This document shows positions 1 through 6,257 of a DNA stretch of 6,333 bases, piece by piece. The notes beneath the pieces were generated by a model, which ran no database searches, was not told the origin of the DNA, and worked only from the letters and a program-made list of their open reading frames with translations. The position numbers and the translations under genes were made by a program. Origin of the DNA: Aquimarina sp. (GTDB lineage: Bacteria; Bacteroidota; Bacteroidia; Flavobacteriales; Flavobacteriaceae); contig JAHDEF010000107.1 of NCBI GenBank assembly GCA_020628975.1, forward strand, positions 1 through 6,333. Direction: 5' to 3'. Every line of letters begins with the position of its first letter. Position 1 is the first letter of the stretch.

Positions 1-3
1 AGC

Positions 4-1146
4 TTAATCTCTAAGTAAACCTCTTGAGATTACAATCTTCTGAATTTCTGAAGTACCTTCATAGATTTGTGTGATTTTAGCATCACGCATTAATCGTTCT
101 ACATGATATTCTTTTACATATCCGTTACCTCCATGAATTTGCACAGCCTCGACCGTTACCTCCATGGCAACTTGCGAGGCAACTAATTTAGCCGTAGCAC
201 TTGATAAATCGTAATTCTCGCCTTGATCTTTATCAATAGCCGATTTGTAAACTAGCATTCTTGCACCTTCAATTTTGGCATACATATCAGCTAATTTAAA
301 AGCTATGGCTTGGTGATTACAAATGGCTGTTCCAAATGACTTTCTTATTTTAGAATAAGCCAAAGCTCTTTCGTATGCTCCTGCTGCAATTCCAAGAGCT
401 TGAGCGGCTATTCCTATGCGTCCACCTGATAATGTTTTCATGGCAAACTTAAATCCAAAACCATCGGTACCAATCCGATTTTCTTTGGGTACTTTCACAT
501 TATCAAACATTAAAGAATGTGTGTCGCTAGATCGAATACCTAATTTATCTTCTTTAGGTCCAATGGTAAAGCCTTCCCAACCTTTTTCTATAATAAACAC
601 ATTAATTCCTTTGTGTTTAAGCGCTGGGTGTGTTTGCGCAATTATTAAGTAATAATCAGCATTTCCTCCGTTGGTAATCCAATTTTTTGTTCCGTTGAGG
701 ATGTAATGATCTTCTTTTTCAAAGGCTGTAGTTTTTTGTGAAGTCGCATCACTACCTGCCTCAGGCTCCGAGAGTGCGAAAGCTCCTAATTTGGCGCCAC
801 TTGCTAAAGGGCGAAGGTATTTTTCTTTTTGTTTAGCACTTCCATATTCTTCTAGCCCCCAGCATACCAAAGAATTATTTACTGACATGATTACCGCTGC
901 GGAAGCATCATGCTTCGATATTTCTTCTAAAGCAATAACATAAGATAAAGTGTCCATACCGCCGCCGCCATAGTTAGGATCATTCATCATACCCATAAAT
1001 CCAAGCTCTCCCATTTTCTTCACTTGATCGTACGGGAAAATCATTTGAGAATCCCTTTCAATAACTCCAGGTAATAATTCCTGCTCTGTAAAATCGCGAG
1101 AGGCATCACGAATCATTAAGTGTTCTTCTGTCAAATTGAAATTCAT
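4..1146 (-). CDS. Acyl-CoA dehydrogenase (short-chain / butyryl-CoA type)
   Basis: A complete 380-residue flavoenzyme, the usual length for bacterial short- and medium-chain acyl-CoA dehydrogenases. These enzymes oxidise acyl-CoA to trans-2-enoyl-CoA with FAD and pass electrons to electron-transfer flavoprotein, in fatty-acid or branched-chain amino-acid breakdown in the cytoplasm. Visible: an N-terminal helical domain (about 1-115); the first family signature ALSEPEAGSD (124-133) at the flavin and substrate site; the central beta domain with WITNGG (156-161); and the C-terminal helical domain with QIHGGNGY (336-343) and RLMRDAKITQIYEGTSEIQ (351-369). The glutamate of YEGT, residue 363, is the expected catalytic base and is present. 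The start ATG (complement of 1144-1146) gives the normal N-terminus MNFNLTEEH. It is transcribed away from nhaB. The acyl chain preferred cannot be read from sequence; a branched-chain or glutaryl-type substrate is possible. Confidence 0.95.
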   Translation of the reverse strand: MNFNLTEEHLMIRDASRDFTEQELLPGVIERDSQMIFPYDQVKKMGELGFMGMMNDPNYGGGGMDTLSYVIALEEISKHDASAAVIMSVNNSLVCWGLEEYGSAKQKEKYLRPLASGAKLGAFALSEPEAGSDATSQKTTAFEKEDHYILNGTKNWITNGGNADYYLIIAQTHPALKHKGINVFIIEKGWEGFTIGPKEDKLGIRSSDTHSLMFDNVKVPKENRIGTDGFGFKFAMKTLSGGRIGIAAQALGIAAGAYERALAYSKIRKSFGTAICNHQAIAFKLADMYAKIEGARMLVYKSAIDKDQGENYDLSSATAKLVASQVAMEVTVEAVQIHGGNGYVKEYHVERLMRDAKITQIYEGTSEIQKIVISRGLLRD

Positions 1147-1155
1147 AGCTATTTT

Positions 1156-1173
1156 TATTATGCATGCATAATA
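1156..1173. promoter_or_regulatory. 18-bp perfect palindrome, candidate operator
   Basis: The sequence TATTATGCATGCATAATA is a perfect 18-bp palindrome centred between 1164 and 1165. It ends 9 nt upstream of the acyl-CoA dehydrogenase start codon and would lie in that gene's 5' leader. Perfect symmetry of this length is typical of operators for dimeric repressors of the TetR or GntR type, families that often control fatty-acid genes. No regulator gene lies in the window, so binding is inferred. As RNA it could also fold, but with almost no loop it makes a poor hairpin, so a DNA-binding role is favoured. Confidence 0.45.
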
Positions 1174-1212
1174 TAAGAAATAAAATAATTCTATATTGAT
1201 AAATTAACATTA

Positions 1213-1220
1213 CAAAAATA
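1213..1220 (-). promoter_or_regulatory. Possible -7 promoter element for the acyl-CoA dehydrogenase
   Basis: Read on the minus strand this is TATTTTTG, an exact match to the Bacteroidota -7 consensus TAnnTTTG. It would place transcription start near 1206 and give a leader of about 60 nt that contains the 18-bp palindrome. No TTG or TTTG -33 element is seen at the usual distance upstream, and the surroundings are very AT-rich, so a chance match is possible. Confidence 0.35.
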
Positions 1221-1299
1221 CATTTATTCGTAATTCCGTATTTATTGTTACTATTTTAACAAAGTATTATTAAAAAAATAAATCTATTTATTTTAATAC

Positions 1300-1327
1300 T
1301 TTGAATTCAGCAGCAATAGTATATTTG
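1300..1327 (+). promoter_or_regulatory. Promoter for nhaB (Bacteroidota type)
   Basis: The -7 element TATATTTG (1320-1327) matches TAnnTTTG exactly and is followed by C, as in the tRNA promoter at 6280. A TTTG at 1300-1303 could be the -33 element; the 16-nt gap from its end to the -7 box is slightly short for the usual spacing. Transcription would start around 1332-1335, about 20 nt before the ATG at 1355. The promoter therefore lies inside the longer reading frame that opens at the TTG at 1301, which argues that the TTG is not a start codon. Confidence 0.6.
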
Positions 1328-1354
1328 CGATTCACAATTACTAAAAATCTAATC

Positions 1355-2851
1355 ATGTTAAAGTACTTTTTAGGGAATAGTCCAAAATGGTTTAAAAGCA
1401 CCATGCTTGGCTTTTTAATCCTTAATACTGTATTGTATTTCGCACTTCCTGCATTAATGGATCATCATTTAGCCCATAGTATAGTGGCTTGGCTGTTTAT
1501 AGGTGAGTTTATATTCACCCTAGCTATGGCATTAAAATGCTACCCATTACAATCGGGGGGGCTGTTGGCTATTCAAATAATGGCATTAGGTTTAACTACA
1601 CCACACAATGCCTACCACGAAGTTGATCAAAACTTAGAAGTAGTATTACTATTAGTGTTTATGGTAGCCGGCATCTACTTTATGAAGCCGTTGTTAATGT
1701 ATATTTTTAGTAAGGTTTTCACTAAAATAAAATCTAAAATTGCGCTATCGCTACTCTTTGTATTTTTATCGGCTGTTCTTTCAGCCTTTTTAGATGCTTT
1801 AACCGTTACCGCTGTTTTAATAAGCGTGGCTGTTGGGTTTTATGGAGTATATCACAAAATACATTCGAAAGCAAATAGTGATTATGATTACGAAGGAACA
1901 CCCGATAGAAAGCAATTAAGCGGTGAAACTTTAGAAGACTTCAAAGATTTTTTACGAAGCTTAATCATGCACGGTGTTGTTGGCACCGCTCTTGGTGGGG
2001 TTTGTACGCTTGTGGGGGAACCTCAAAATTTACTGATTGGAGAAAAAATGGGATGGGATTTTATTGAATTTTTCCAGAAGATGGCTCCCATCACTATTCC
2101 TGTATTTTTCTGTGGTATGCTAACTACGGTTGTATTAGAAAAATTTAAATTATTTGGATTTGGAGGAAAGCTACCTGAAGTAGCACGATCTATTATTGAA
2201 AATTATACCGAAGAAGAAGATCAAAAACGTACGGAAAAAGAAAGCTACGGTTTAAAAGTACAAGCACTTGCAGCTATTCTATTAATTATAGGATTAGCTA
2301 CGCATATTGCACCTGTTGGTTTTATTGGTTTGGCATTAATAATTTTCCAAACGGCTTTTATGGGAATTATAGAAGAACATTCTTTAGGAAAAGCCTTTGA
2401 AGAAGCCTTGCCTTTTACAGGATTATTGGTGGTTTTCTTTGTAGTCGTTGCTATGATTCACGATCAACACTTGTTCAAACCAATCATTGACTGGGCACTG
2501 CATTTGAAACCAGAACAACAACCTACCACATTCTACTTAGCAAATGGGTTGCTTTCAATGATTAGTGATAATGTATTTGTCGCAACCGTTTACATTGGCG
2601 AAGTAAAAGCGGCTTTCGATGCGGGTACGATTTCTGCTTTACAATTAGAAAAATTAGCCATTGCTATTAACACAGGGACTAACTTGCCTAGTGTGGCTAC
2701 GCCTAATGGTCAAGCAGCATTTTTATTCTTATTAACCTCTGCATTAGCACCGTTAATTGGATTGTCTTACGGGAAAATGGTCAAAATGGCTCTACCTTAT
2801 ACTATCGTATTAGGTGGTGTTGGTTTACTTTGTGTAAACTTAGTTTTATAA
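1355..2851 (+). CDS. nhaB: Na+/H+ antiporter NhaB
   Basis: A 498-residue multi-pass inner-membrane protein that exchanges cytoplasmic Na+ for H+, for sodium and pH homeostasis. It closely resembles Escherichia coli NhaB as I remember it, including EFIFTLAMALKCYP (51-64), the loop LLLVFMVAGIYFMK (98-111), SAFLDALTV (143-151), TALGGV (211-216), VGEPQN (220-225), ISDNVFV (403-409) and NTGTNLPSVATPNGQAAF (439-456). Asp147 in FLDALT matches the conserved aspartate implicated in transport in Vibrio NhaB (from memory). The frame is open from a TTG at 1301, but I choose the ATG at 1355: the -7 promoter box sits at 1320-1327, and MLKYFLGNSPKWFK aligns with the start of the E. coli protein, which has only about eight more residues. 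The C-terminus is about 20 residues shorter than E. coli NhaB. A run of seven G at 1555-1561 is unusual. The gene is monocistronic, with a terminator directly after it. Confidence 0.95.
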   Translation: MLKYFLGNSPKWFKSTMLGFLILNTVLYFALPALMDHHLAHSIVAWLFIGEFIFTLAMALKCYPLQSGGLLAIQIMALGLTTPHNAYHEVDQNLEVVLLLVFMVAGIYFMKPLLMYIFSKVFTKIKSKIALSLLFVFLSAVLSAFLDALTVTAVLISVAVGFYGVYHKIHSKANSDYDYEGTPDRKQLSGETLEDFKDFLRSLIMHGVVGTALGGVCTLVGEPQNLLIGEKMGWDFIEFFQKMAPITIPVFFCGMLTTVVLEKFKLFGFGGKLPEVARSIIENYTEEEDQKRTEKESYGLKVQALAAILLIIGLATHIAPVGFIGLALIIFQTAFMGIIEEHSLGKAFEEALPFTGLLVVFFVVVAMIHDQHLFKPIIDWALHLKPEQQPTTFYLANGLLSMISDNVFVATVYIGEVKAAFDAGTISALQLEKLAIAINTGTNLPSVATPNGQAAFLFLLTSALAPLIGLSYGKMVKMALPYTIVLGGVGLLCVNLVL

Positions 2852-2874
2852 TACACGCTTATTTAGAAGTTTCT

Positions 2875-2930
2875 TAAAGAGGGTGCCTAAAGATACATTT
2901 TCAGTATTTTCAGGTGCCCTCTTTATTTTT
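2875..2930 (+). terminator. Rho-independent terminator after nhaB
   Basis: The left arm 2875-2888 (TAAAGAGGGTGCCT) pairs with the right arm 2912-2925 (AGGTGCCCTCTTTA) over 14 pairs; the TG/TG step forms two adjacent wobble pairs in RNA. After one A/C mismatch, an inner stem 2890-2896 with 2904-2910 closes on a 7-nt loop. A run of five T (2926-2930) follows. It lies 23 nt after the nhaB stop and separates nhaB from the exbB gene set. The A-rich left flank could allow some function in the other direction, but no gene converges here. Confidence 0.88.
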
Positions 2931-2988
2931 AAACTTAATTTTTCTGAAAATTTATTGAAATATCTTTAGCTTTTTTATGTTATCAAAA

Positions 2989-3003
2989 TAAACGAACCGT
3001 TTA
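2989..3003. repeat. Short inverted repeat upstream of exbB
   Basis: TAAACG and CGTTTA are perfect 6-nt arms around the centre AAC, 42 nt before the exbB start. It could be a small operator. The rest of the 2931-3044 spacer is AT-rich. TATCTTTA (2961-2968), TATTTTTA (3010-3017) and TATATTTT (3034-3041) come close to the -7 consensus, but each lacks the final G and a -33 partner. I cannot place the exbB promoter with confidence. Confidence 0.22.
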
Positions 3004-3044
3004 AATCAATATTTTTACAAATAAATCACTAGGTATATTTTATT

Positions 3045-3713
3045 ATGCAAGAAGAAATTCAAGAAACCCTACAAGAAGAAAAAACGCTATCCTTATTTGA
3101 GTTATTGTTTAGTGGTGGTGTAGCAGGTACTATCGTAATAGTAGTATTACTACTTCTTCTTTTTGTGGCTTTATATATTTATTTTGAACGTTTTTTCACC
3201 ATAAAATCGGCATCTAATTATGATGAACATTTTATGAAGAAAATTAGAAACAAAATAAGCGCAGGACAAACCAATGAAGCTAAAGAATTATGTACAGAGG
3301 TAGACTCGCCTGTTTCTAGACTCACCCTAAAAGGCATTTCTAGAATCGGAAATCCACTTGAAGATATCAATACAGCCATTGAAAATGCTGGCAGGTTAGA
3401 AGTGTATAAGCTTGAAAAAAATGTGAGTATTCTTGCAACTATAGCTGGGGCTGCACCTATGATTGGTTTTTTAGGAACTGTAATTGGAATGGTGCTTGCT
3501 TTTCATCAATTAGCTACCAGTAGCGGACAAGCCGATATGGGGTCTTTAGCTGAAGGTATTTACACCGCAATGACTACCACCGTAGCTGGACTTATTGTCG
3601 GAATTATAGCTTACATCGGTTACAACCACTTAGTTGTAAAAACAGATAAAGTAGTGCACCAAATGGAAACCACCGCAGTTGATTTCTTAGACCTACTTAA
3701 CGAACCTGTATAA
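3045..3713 (+). CDS. exbB: ExbB/TolQ/MotA-family proton channel subunit
   Basis: A 222-residue inner-membrane protein that builds the pentameric stator ring of the ExbB-ExbD motor, which uses proton flow to power TonB. The order is: a short charged cytoplasmic N-terminus (1-18), TM1 (about 26-47), a large cytoplasmic domain (48-126), TM2 (about 128-154) and TM3 (about 172-197). The signature APMIGFLGTVIGMVLAF (137-153) and the following AEGIYTAMTTTVAGL (169-183) match the MotA/TolQ/ExbB domain. Thr145 and Thr179 line up with the channel threonines of E. coli ExbB (148 and 181). The ATG at 3045 is the only reasonable start, and length is normal for the family. The gap to exbD is 2 nt, so the two are co-transcribed and probably coupled. 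TolQ is the main alternative; a TonB-like gene downstream and no tolA/tolB here favour ExbB. Confidence 0.92.
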   Translation: MQEEIQETLQEEKTLSLFELLFSGGVAGTIVIVVLLLLLFVALYIYFERFFTIKSASNYDEHFMKKIRNKISAGQTNEAKELCTEVDSPVSRLTLKGISRIGNPLEDINTAIENAGRLEVYKLEKNVSILATIAGAAPMIGFLGTVIGMVLAFHQLATSSGQADMGSLAEGIYTAMTTTVAGLIVGIIAYIGYNHLVVKTDKVVHQMETTAVDFLDLLNEPV

Positions 3714-3715
3714 TT

Positions 3716-4108
3716 ATGAATTTAAGAGGTCGCAATAAGGTAAGTCCTGAATTTAGTATGTCGTCAATGACAGACATCGTTTTTTTGTTGTTGGTATTTT
3801 TCTTGCTGACTTCACCAGCTATAACTCCTGAAGCCTTAGACCTCATTCTACCTAAAGCTCAAGGAAAAACAACTAATGTTCAAAATATTTCGGTAAGCAT
3901 AACTAATAAGAAACAATTCTACATAAATAATAAAAGAGTCAGTGAACAAAACTTAGAAAGTGAATTGACTTCGCAATTGGCTTCTGTAGAAAAACCAACC
4001 ATTATACTTCGAGCAGCTGAAGGTGTACCCATTGAAAAAGCGGTAAAAGTAATGGATATAGCCAACAGAAATAAGTATAAAGTAGTACTCGCTGTAAAAC
4101 CAAAATAG
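3716..4108 (+). CDS. exbD: ExbD/TolR-family biopolymer transport protein
   Basis: A 130-residue single-pass protein, the partner of ExbB. Its one transmembrane helix (about 19-37) carries Asp20 in SSMTDIVFLLLVFFLLTS, equivalent to the protonatable Asp25 of E. coli ExbD that couples proton movement to motor action. The short N-terminus (NLRGRNKVSPEFSMSS) is cytoplasmic, and residues about 38-130 form the periplasmic domain, including PTIILRAAEGVPIEKAVKVMDIA (94-116), the usual conserved C-terminal fold. Length is slightly under E. coli ExbD (141). Only one exbD is present here, whereas some Bacteroidota TonB operons carry two. The stop codon TAG (4106-4108) lies at the edge of the structured repeat that fills the gap to the next gene. 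Confidence 0.92.
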   Translation: MNLRGRNKVSPEFSMSSMTDIVFLLLVFFLLTSPAITPEALDLILPKAQGKTTNVQNISVSITNKKQFYINNKRVSEQNLESELTSQLASVEKPTIILRAAEGVPIEKAVKVMDIANRNKYKVVLAVKPK

Positions 4109-4183
4109 TTCATAGTTTTTAGCTTTTAGTTCATAGTCTATTTATCAACTTAACAATGAACCAATAACTAAGAACCAATAACT
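4106..4183. repeat. Imperfect 30-nt inverted repeat with nested direct repeats
   Basis: The left arm 4107-4136 and right arm 4154-4183 are inverted copies matching at 22 of 30 positions (one more is a wobble pair in RNA), around a 17-nt spacer. Each arm is itself repetitive. TAGTTCATAGT occurs at 4106-4116 and 4127-4137, and GAACCAATAACT occurs at 4158-4169 and 4172-4183 with a 14-nt period. The element fills nearly all of the 80-nt gap between exbD and the TonB-like gene, ending 5 nt before the latter's ATG. It has no T-run or GC-rich stem, so it does not look like a terminator. It may be a dispersed AT-rich intergenic repeat or a structured mRNA segment. Confidence 0.6.
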
Positions 4184-4188
4184 CTAAT

Positions 4189-5022
4189 ATGTTAAACACT
4201 CCAAACGAAAGAAAGTCATTAGCTATAACTTCTGCGATTTACGCAGTGCTATTTCTATTGCTGTTTTTCTTTGGTTTATCTTATTTAGACCCTGCTACAG
4301 AAGAAGGAATTGCGGTAAATTTAGGATATAGTGATTACGGAAGCGGAAACAAGCAGCCACTACAACCTGTAAAATCTACCCCAGCTGAAAAATCAACTCC
4401 TTCGACTCCGAATAAGGCAGAAATCTCACAAGAATCTTCAAAATTAGCTGAAACTAAAACTTTGACACAAGATAATGTGGACGCCCCTGTAGTGAATTCT
4501 AAAGAAAAAAAAGCCATTCCGAAAGCTGTTCAAAAAAAAGAAATTGAAAAGGAGATTTCCAAACCTGTGGAACGCAAACCCGATTCAAGTACTAAAAATA
4601 CGTTAGATAGTTTTTTAAACGGTCCTAAAAGAGAAGGTACTAATAAAACTGGGGAAGGTAATGACCATATAGCTGGAGATAAAGGAAAACCAGATGGAGA
4701 TCCCAACGCTAAGTCGTATTATGGCACAGGTAAAGGTCTTGACGGTGATGGTAACTATAGATTAGGAGGAAGAAAGGCGTTGAATAAAGAGAAAAGAACT
4801 CCTGATTGTAACGAATCAGGAACCGTAGTAGTACGAATTGTTGTTGATCGAAATGGAAAAGTTTTGACTGCTACTCCTGGCATTAAAGGAACTACAAATA
4901 CCGCTAGCTGTTTAATGAAACCTGCCAAAGCTGCGGCGATGTCTACCAAGTTTAATAGTGATGCGAATGCCCCAAGTCAGCAAGTTGGAAGTATCGTATA
5001 TATTTTTAAATTATCAGAATAA
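4189..5022 (+). CDS. TonB-like energy transducer protein
   Basis: A 277-residue protein expected to link the ExbB/ExbD motor to outer-membrane receptors. A short cytoplasmic N-terminus (1-10) leads into one uncleaved transmembrane anchor (about 11-33). Next comes a juxtamembrane stretch, EGIAVNLGYSDYGSG (39-53), then a low-complexity linker rich in Lys, Glu, Ser, Thr and Pro (54-145). A Gly/Asp-rich segment follows (about 146-195, ending GNYRLGGRKAL). The C-terminal domain (about 207-277) is TonB-like, with GTVVVRIVVDRNGKV (211-225) and a final beta strand GSIVYIFKLSE. It differs from E. coli TonB: there is no long Pro-Glu/Pro-Lys spacer and no YP at the start of the C-terminal domain, and Cys207 and Cys241 could form a periplasmic disulfide. 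Neighbours exbB and exbD support the role. The stop overlaps the folC start by one base. A TolA-like role is a less likely alternative. Confidence 0.82.
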   Translation: MLNTPNERKSLAITSAIYAVLFLLLFFFGLSYLDPATEEGIAVNLGYSDYGSGNKQPLQPVKSTPAEKSTPSTPNKAEISQESSKLAETKTLTQDNVDAPVVNSKEKKAIPKAVQKKEIEKEISKPVERKPDSSTKNTLDSFLNGPKREGTNKTGEGNDHIAGDKGKPDGDPNAKSYYGTGKGLDGDGNYRLGGRKALNKEKRTPDCNESGTVVVRIVVDRNGKVLTATPGIKGTTNTASCLMKPAKAAAMSTKFNSDANAPSQQVGSIVYIFKLSE

Positions 5023-6239
5023 TGACCTACCAAGAAGCTATTAACTGGCTTTTTGTACAGCTTCCTATGTACCAAAAGCAAGGTAAAAAAGCCTATAAAG
5101 CTGATTTAAGTAATATCCTAAAACTAGCCAATCACTTAAATAATCCTGAAAAAAAGTTTAAGAGTATCCATGTAGCAGGAACCAACGGTAAAGGCTCTAC
5201 AAGTCATATGTTGGCATCTATACTGCAAGAAGCTGGGTACAAAGTTGGCTTATATACTTCGCCTCATTTAAAAGATTTTCGCGAGCGTATACGTATAAAT
5301 GGAGAAATGATATCCGAAGCTAAAGTTGTTCATTTTGTTACTAGCAATAAACCTTTTTTTGAGAAAGAACAACTATCTTTTTTTGAAATGACTGTTGGTT
5401 TGGCGTTTAAACACTTTTCGGAAGAACAGGTTGATATTGCTGTTATTGAAGTTGGTTTAGGAGGAAGATTGGATTCCACAAATATCATAAACCCTGAAGT
5501 CGCTGTGATTACTAATATTGGGTTAGATCACACCCATATTTTAGGAGATACTCATGAAAAAATAGCTTTTGAAAAAGGGGGAATTATCAAAGAAAATATC
5601 CCTTGTGTTGTTGGAACTACAAGAAAGGATACTTTGTCAGTTTTCAAAAAAATTGCTGATAAAAAAAACACAAAACTCATTTTAGCTGAAAATTTAGAAA
5701 CGCCTAACTACCAATTAGATTTGCTTGGGCATTACCAAAAAGAAAATGCACGAACAACCACCTGCACCATATACGAGCTTATAAAAAAAGGTTGGCACAT
5801 AAATGCAACACATATTGAAAATGGTCTTAAAAGAGTGGTTAAAAACACAAATTTACAAGGACGATGGCAGCAAATTAATAGTAATCCAAAAGTAATTTGT
5901 GATACGGCTCATAATAAAGAAGGTCTTGCGATTACTATGAAACAATTAATGTTAGAAAATGCCTCTAATTTACACTTAGTAATAGGCATGGTAAACGATA
6001 AAAACCTCGATGGATTAATTGATTTATTTCCAAAAGAGGCTAACTATTATTTTTGTCAACCTGAAAACCCAAGAGCTTTAGAGTCGTCTAAATTAGCCGA
6101 AGCTTTCCAACCTATTGTAAAAAATTATTCCGTATATAACTCGGTTAAAACAGCTTATGAAGCAGCGCTAGCGAACGCTGATGCAAAAGATCTTATTTAT
6201 GTTGGTGGTAGTACGTTTGTTGTTGCTGAAGTTTTATGA
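5022..6239 (+). CDS. folC: Bifunctional folylpolyglutamate synthase / dihydrofolate synthase
   Basis: A 405-residue cytoplasmic Mur-ligase-family enzyme. It joins glutamate to dihydropteroate to make dihydrofolate and adds further glutamates to tetrahydrofolates, using ATP. Visible: the P-loop GTNGKGST (53-60); YTSPHLKDFRERIRING (78-94), the usual substrate-side motif; VIEVGLGGRLDSTN (141-154) with the metal-binding Glu143; NIGLDHTHILG (165-175) with His170; FEKGGIIK (183-190), where Lys185 is in the position carbamylated in related ligases; GRWQ (280-283) at the domain boundary; and DTAHN (294-298) in the C-terminal domain. Length is normal. The ATG overlaps the stop of the preceding gene as TAATG, implying translational coupling. 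No separate promoter is visible. Whether both activities are kept cannot be read from sequence; bacteria with one folC normally have both. Confidence 0.95.
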   Translation: MTYQEAINWLFVQLPMYQKQGKKAYKADLSNILKLANHLNNPEKKFKSIHVAGTNGKGSTSHMLASILQEAGYKVGLYTSPHLKDFRERIRINGEMISEAKVVHFVTSNKPFFEKEQLSFFEMTVGLAFKHFSEEQVDIAVIEVGLGGRLDSTNIINPEVAVITNIGLDHTHILGDTHEKIAFEKGGIIKENIPCVVGTTRKDTLSVFKKIADKKNTKLILAENLETPNYQLDLLGHYQKENARTTTCTIYELIKKGWHINATHIENGLKRVVKNTNLQGRWQQINSNPKVICDTAHNKEGLAITMKQLMLENASNLHLVIGMVNDKNLDGLIDLFPKEANYYFCQPENPRALESSKLAEAFQPIVKNYSVYNSVKTAYEAALANADAKDLIYVGGSTFVVAEVL

Positions 6240-6257
6240 TTTTTTTCAGAAAAAAGA

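Noticed and set aside
416..652. 78-codon plus-strand open frame
   Set aside because: It lies wholly inside the well-supported acyl-CoA dehydrogenase gene on the opposite strand and shows no recognisable motif or start context.
3045..4108. Considered as tolQ-tolR rather than exbB-exbD
   Set aside because: The families overlap and sequence alone does not settle it, but a TonB-like gene follows and no tolA, tolB or pal is present, so ExbB/ExbD is the better name.
3919..4113. 64-codon minus-strand open frame
   Set aside because: It is antisense to the conserved end of exbD and has no family resemblance; a shadow frame.
4106..4183. Considered as a CRISPR fragment or an insertion-sequence remnant
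   Set aside because: The repeat units are only 11-14 nt and have no regular spacers. There is no transposase fragment and no clear target-site duplication.
4335..4517. 60-codon minus-strand open frame
   Set aside because: It is antisense to the low-complexity linker of the TonB-like gene, whose biased codons leave the other strand open; no motif.
4755..4949. 64-codon minus-strand open frame
   Set aside because: It is antisense to the conserved C-terminal domain of the TonB-like protein; no independent support.
6240..6255. T-run followed by A-run just after folC (TTTTTTC-A-GAAAAAA), considered as a terminator
   Set aside because: The arms are nearly all A/T with a one-base centre, so no stable hairpin can form, and no T-run follows on the plus strand.
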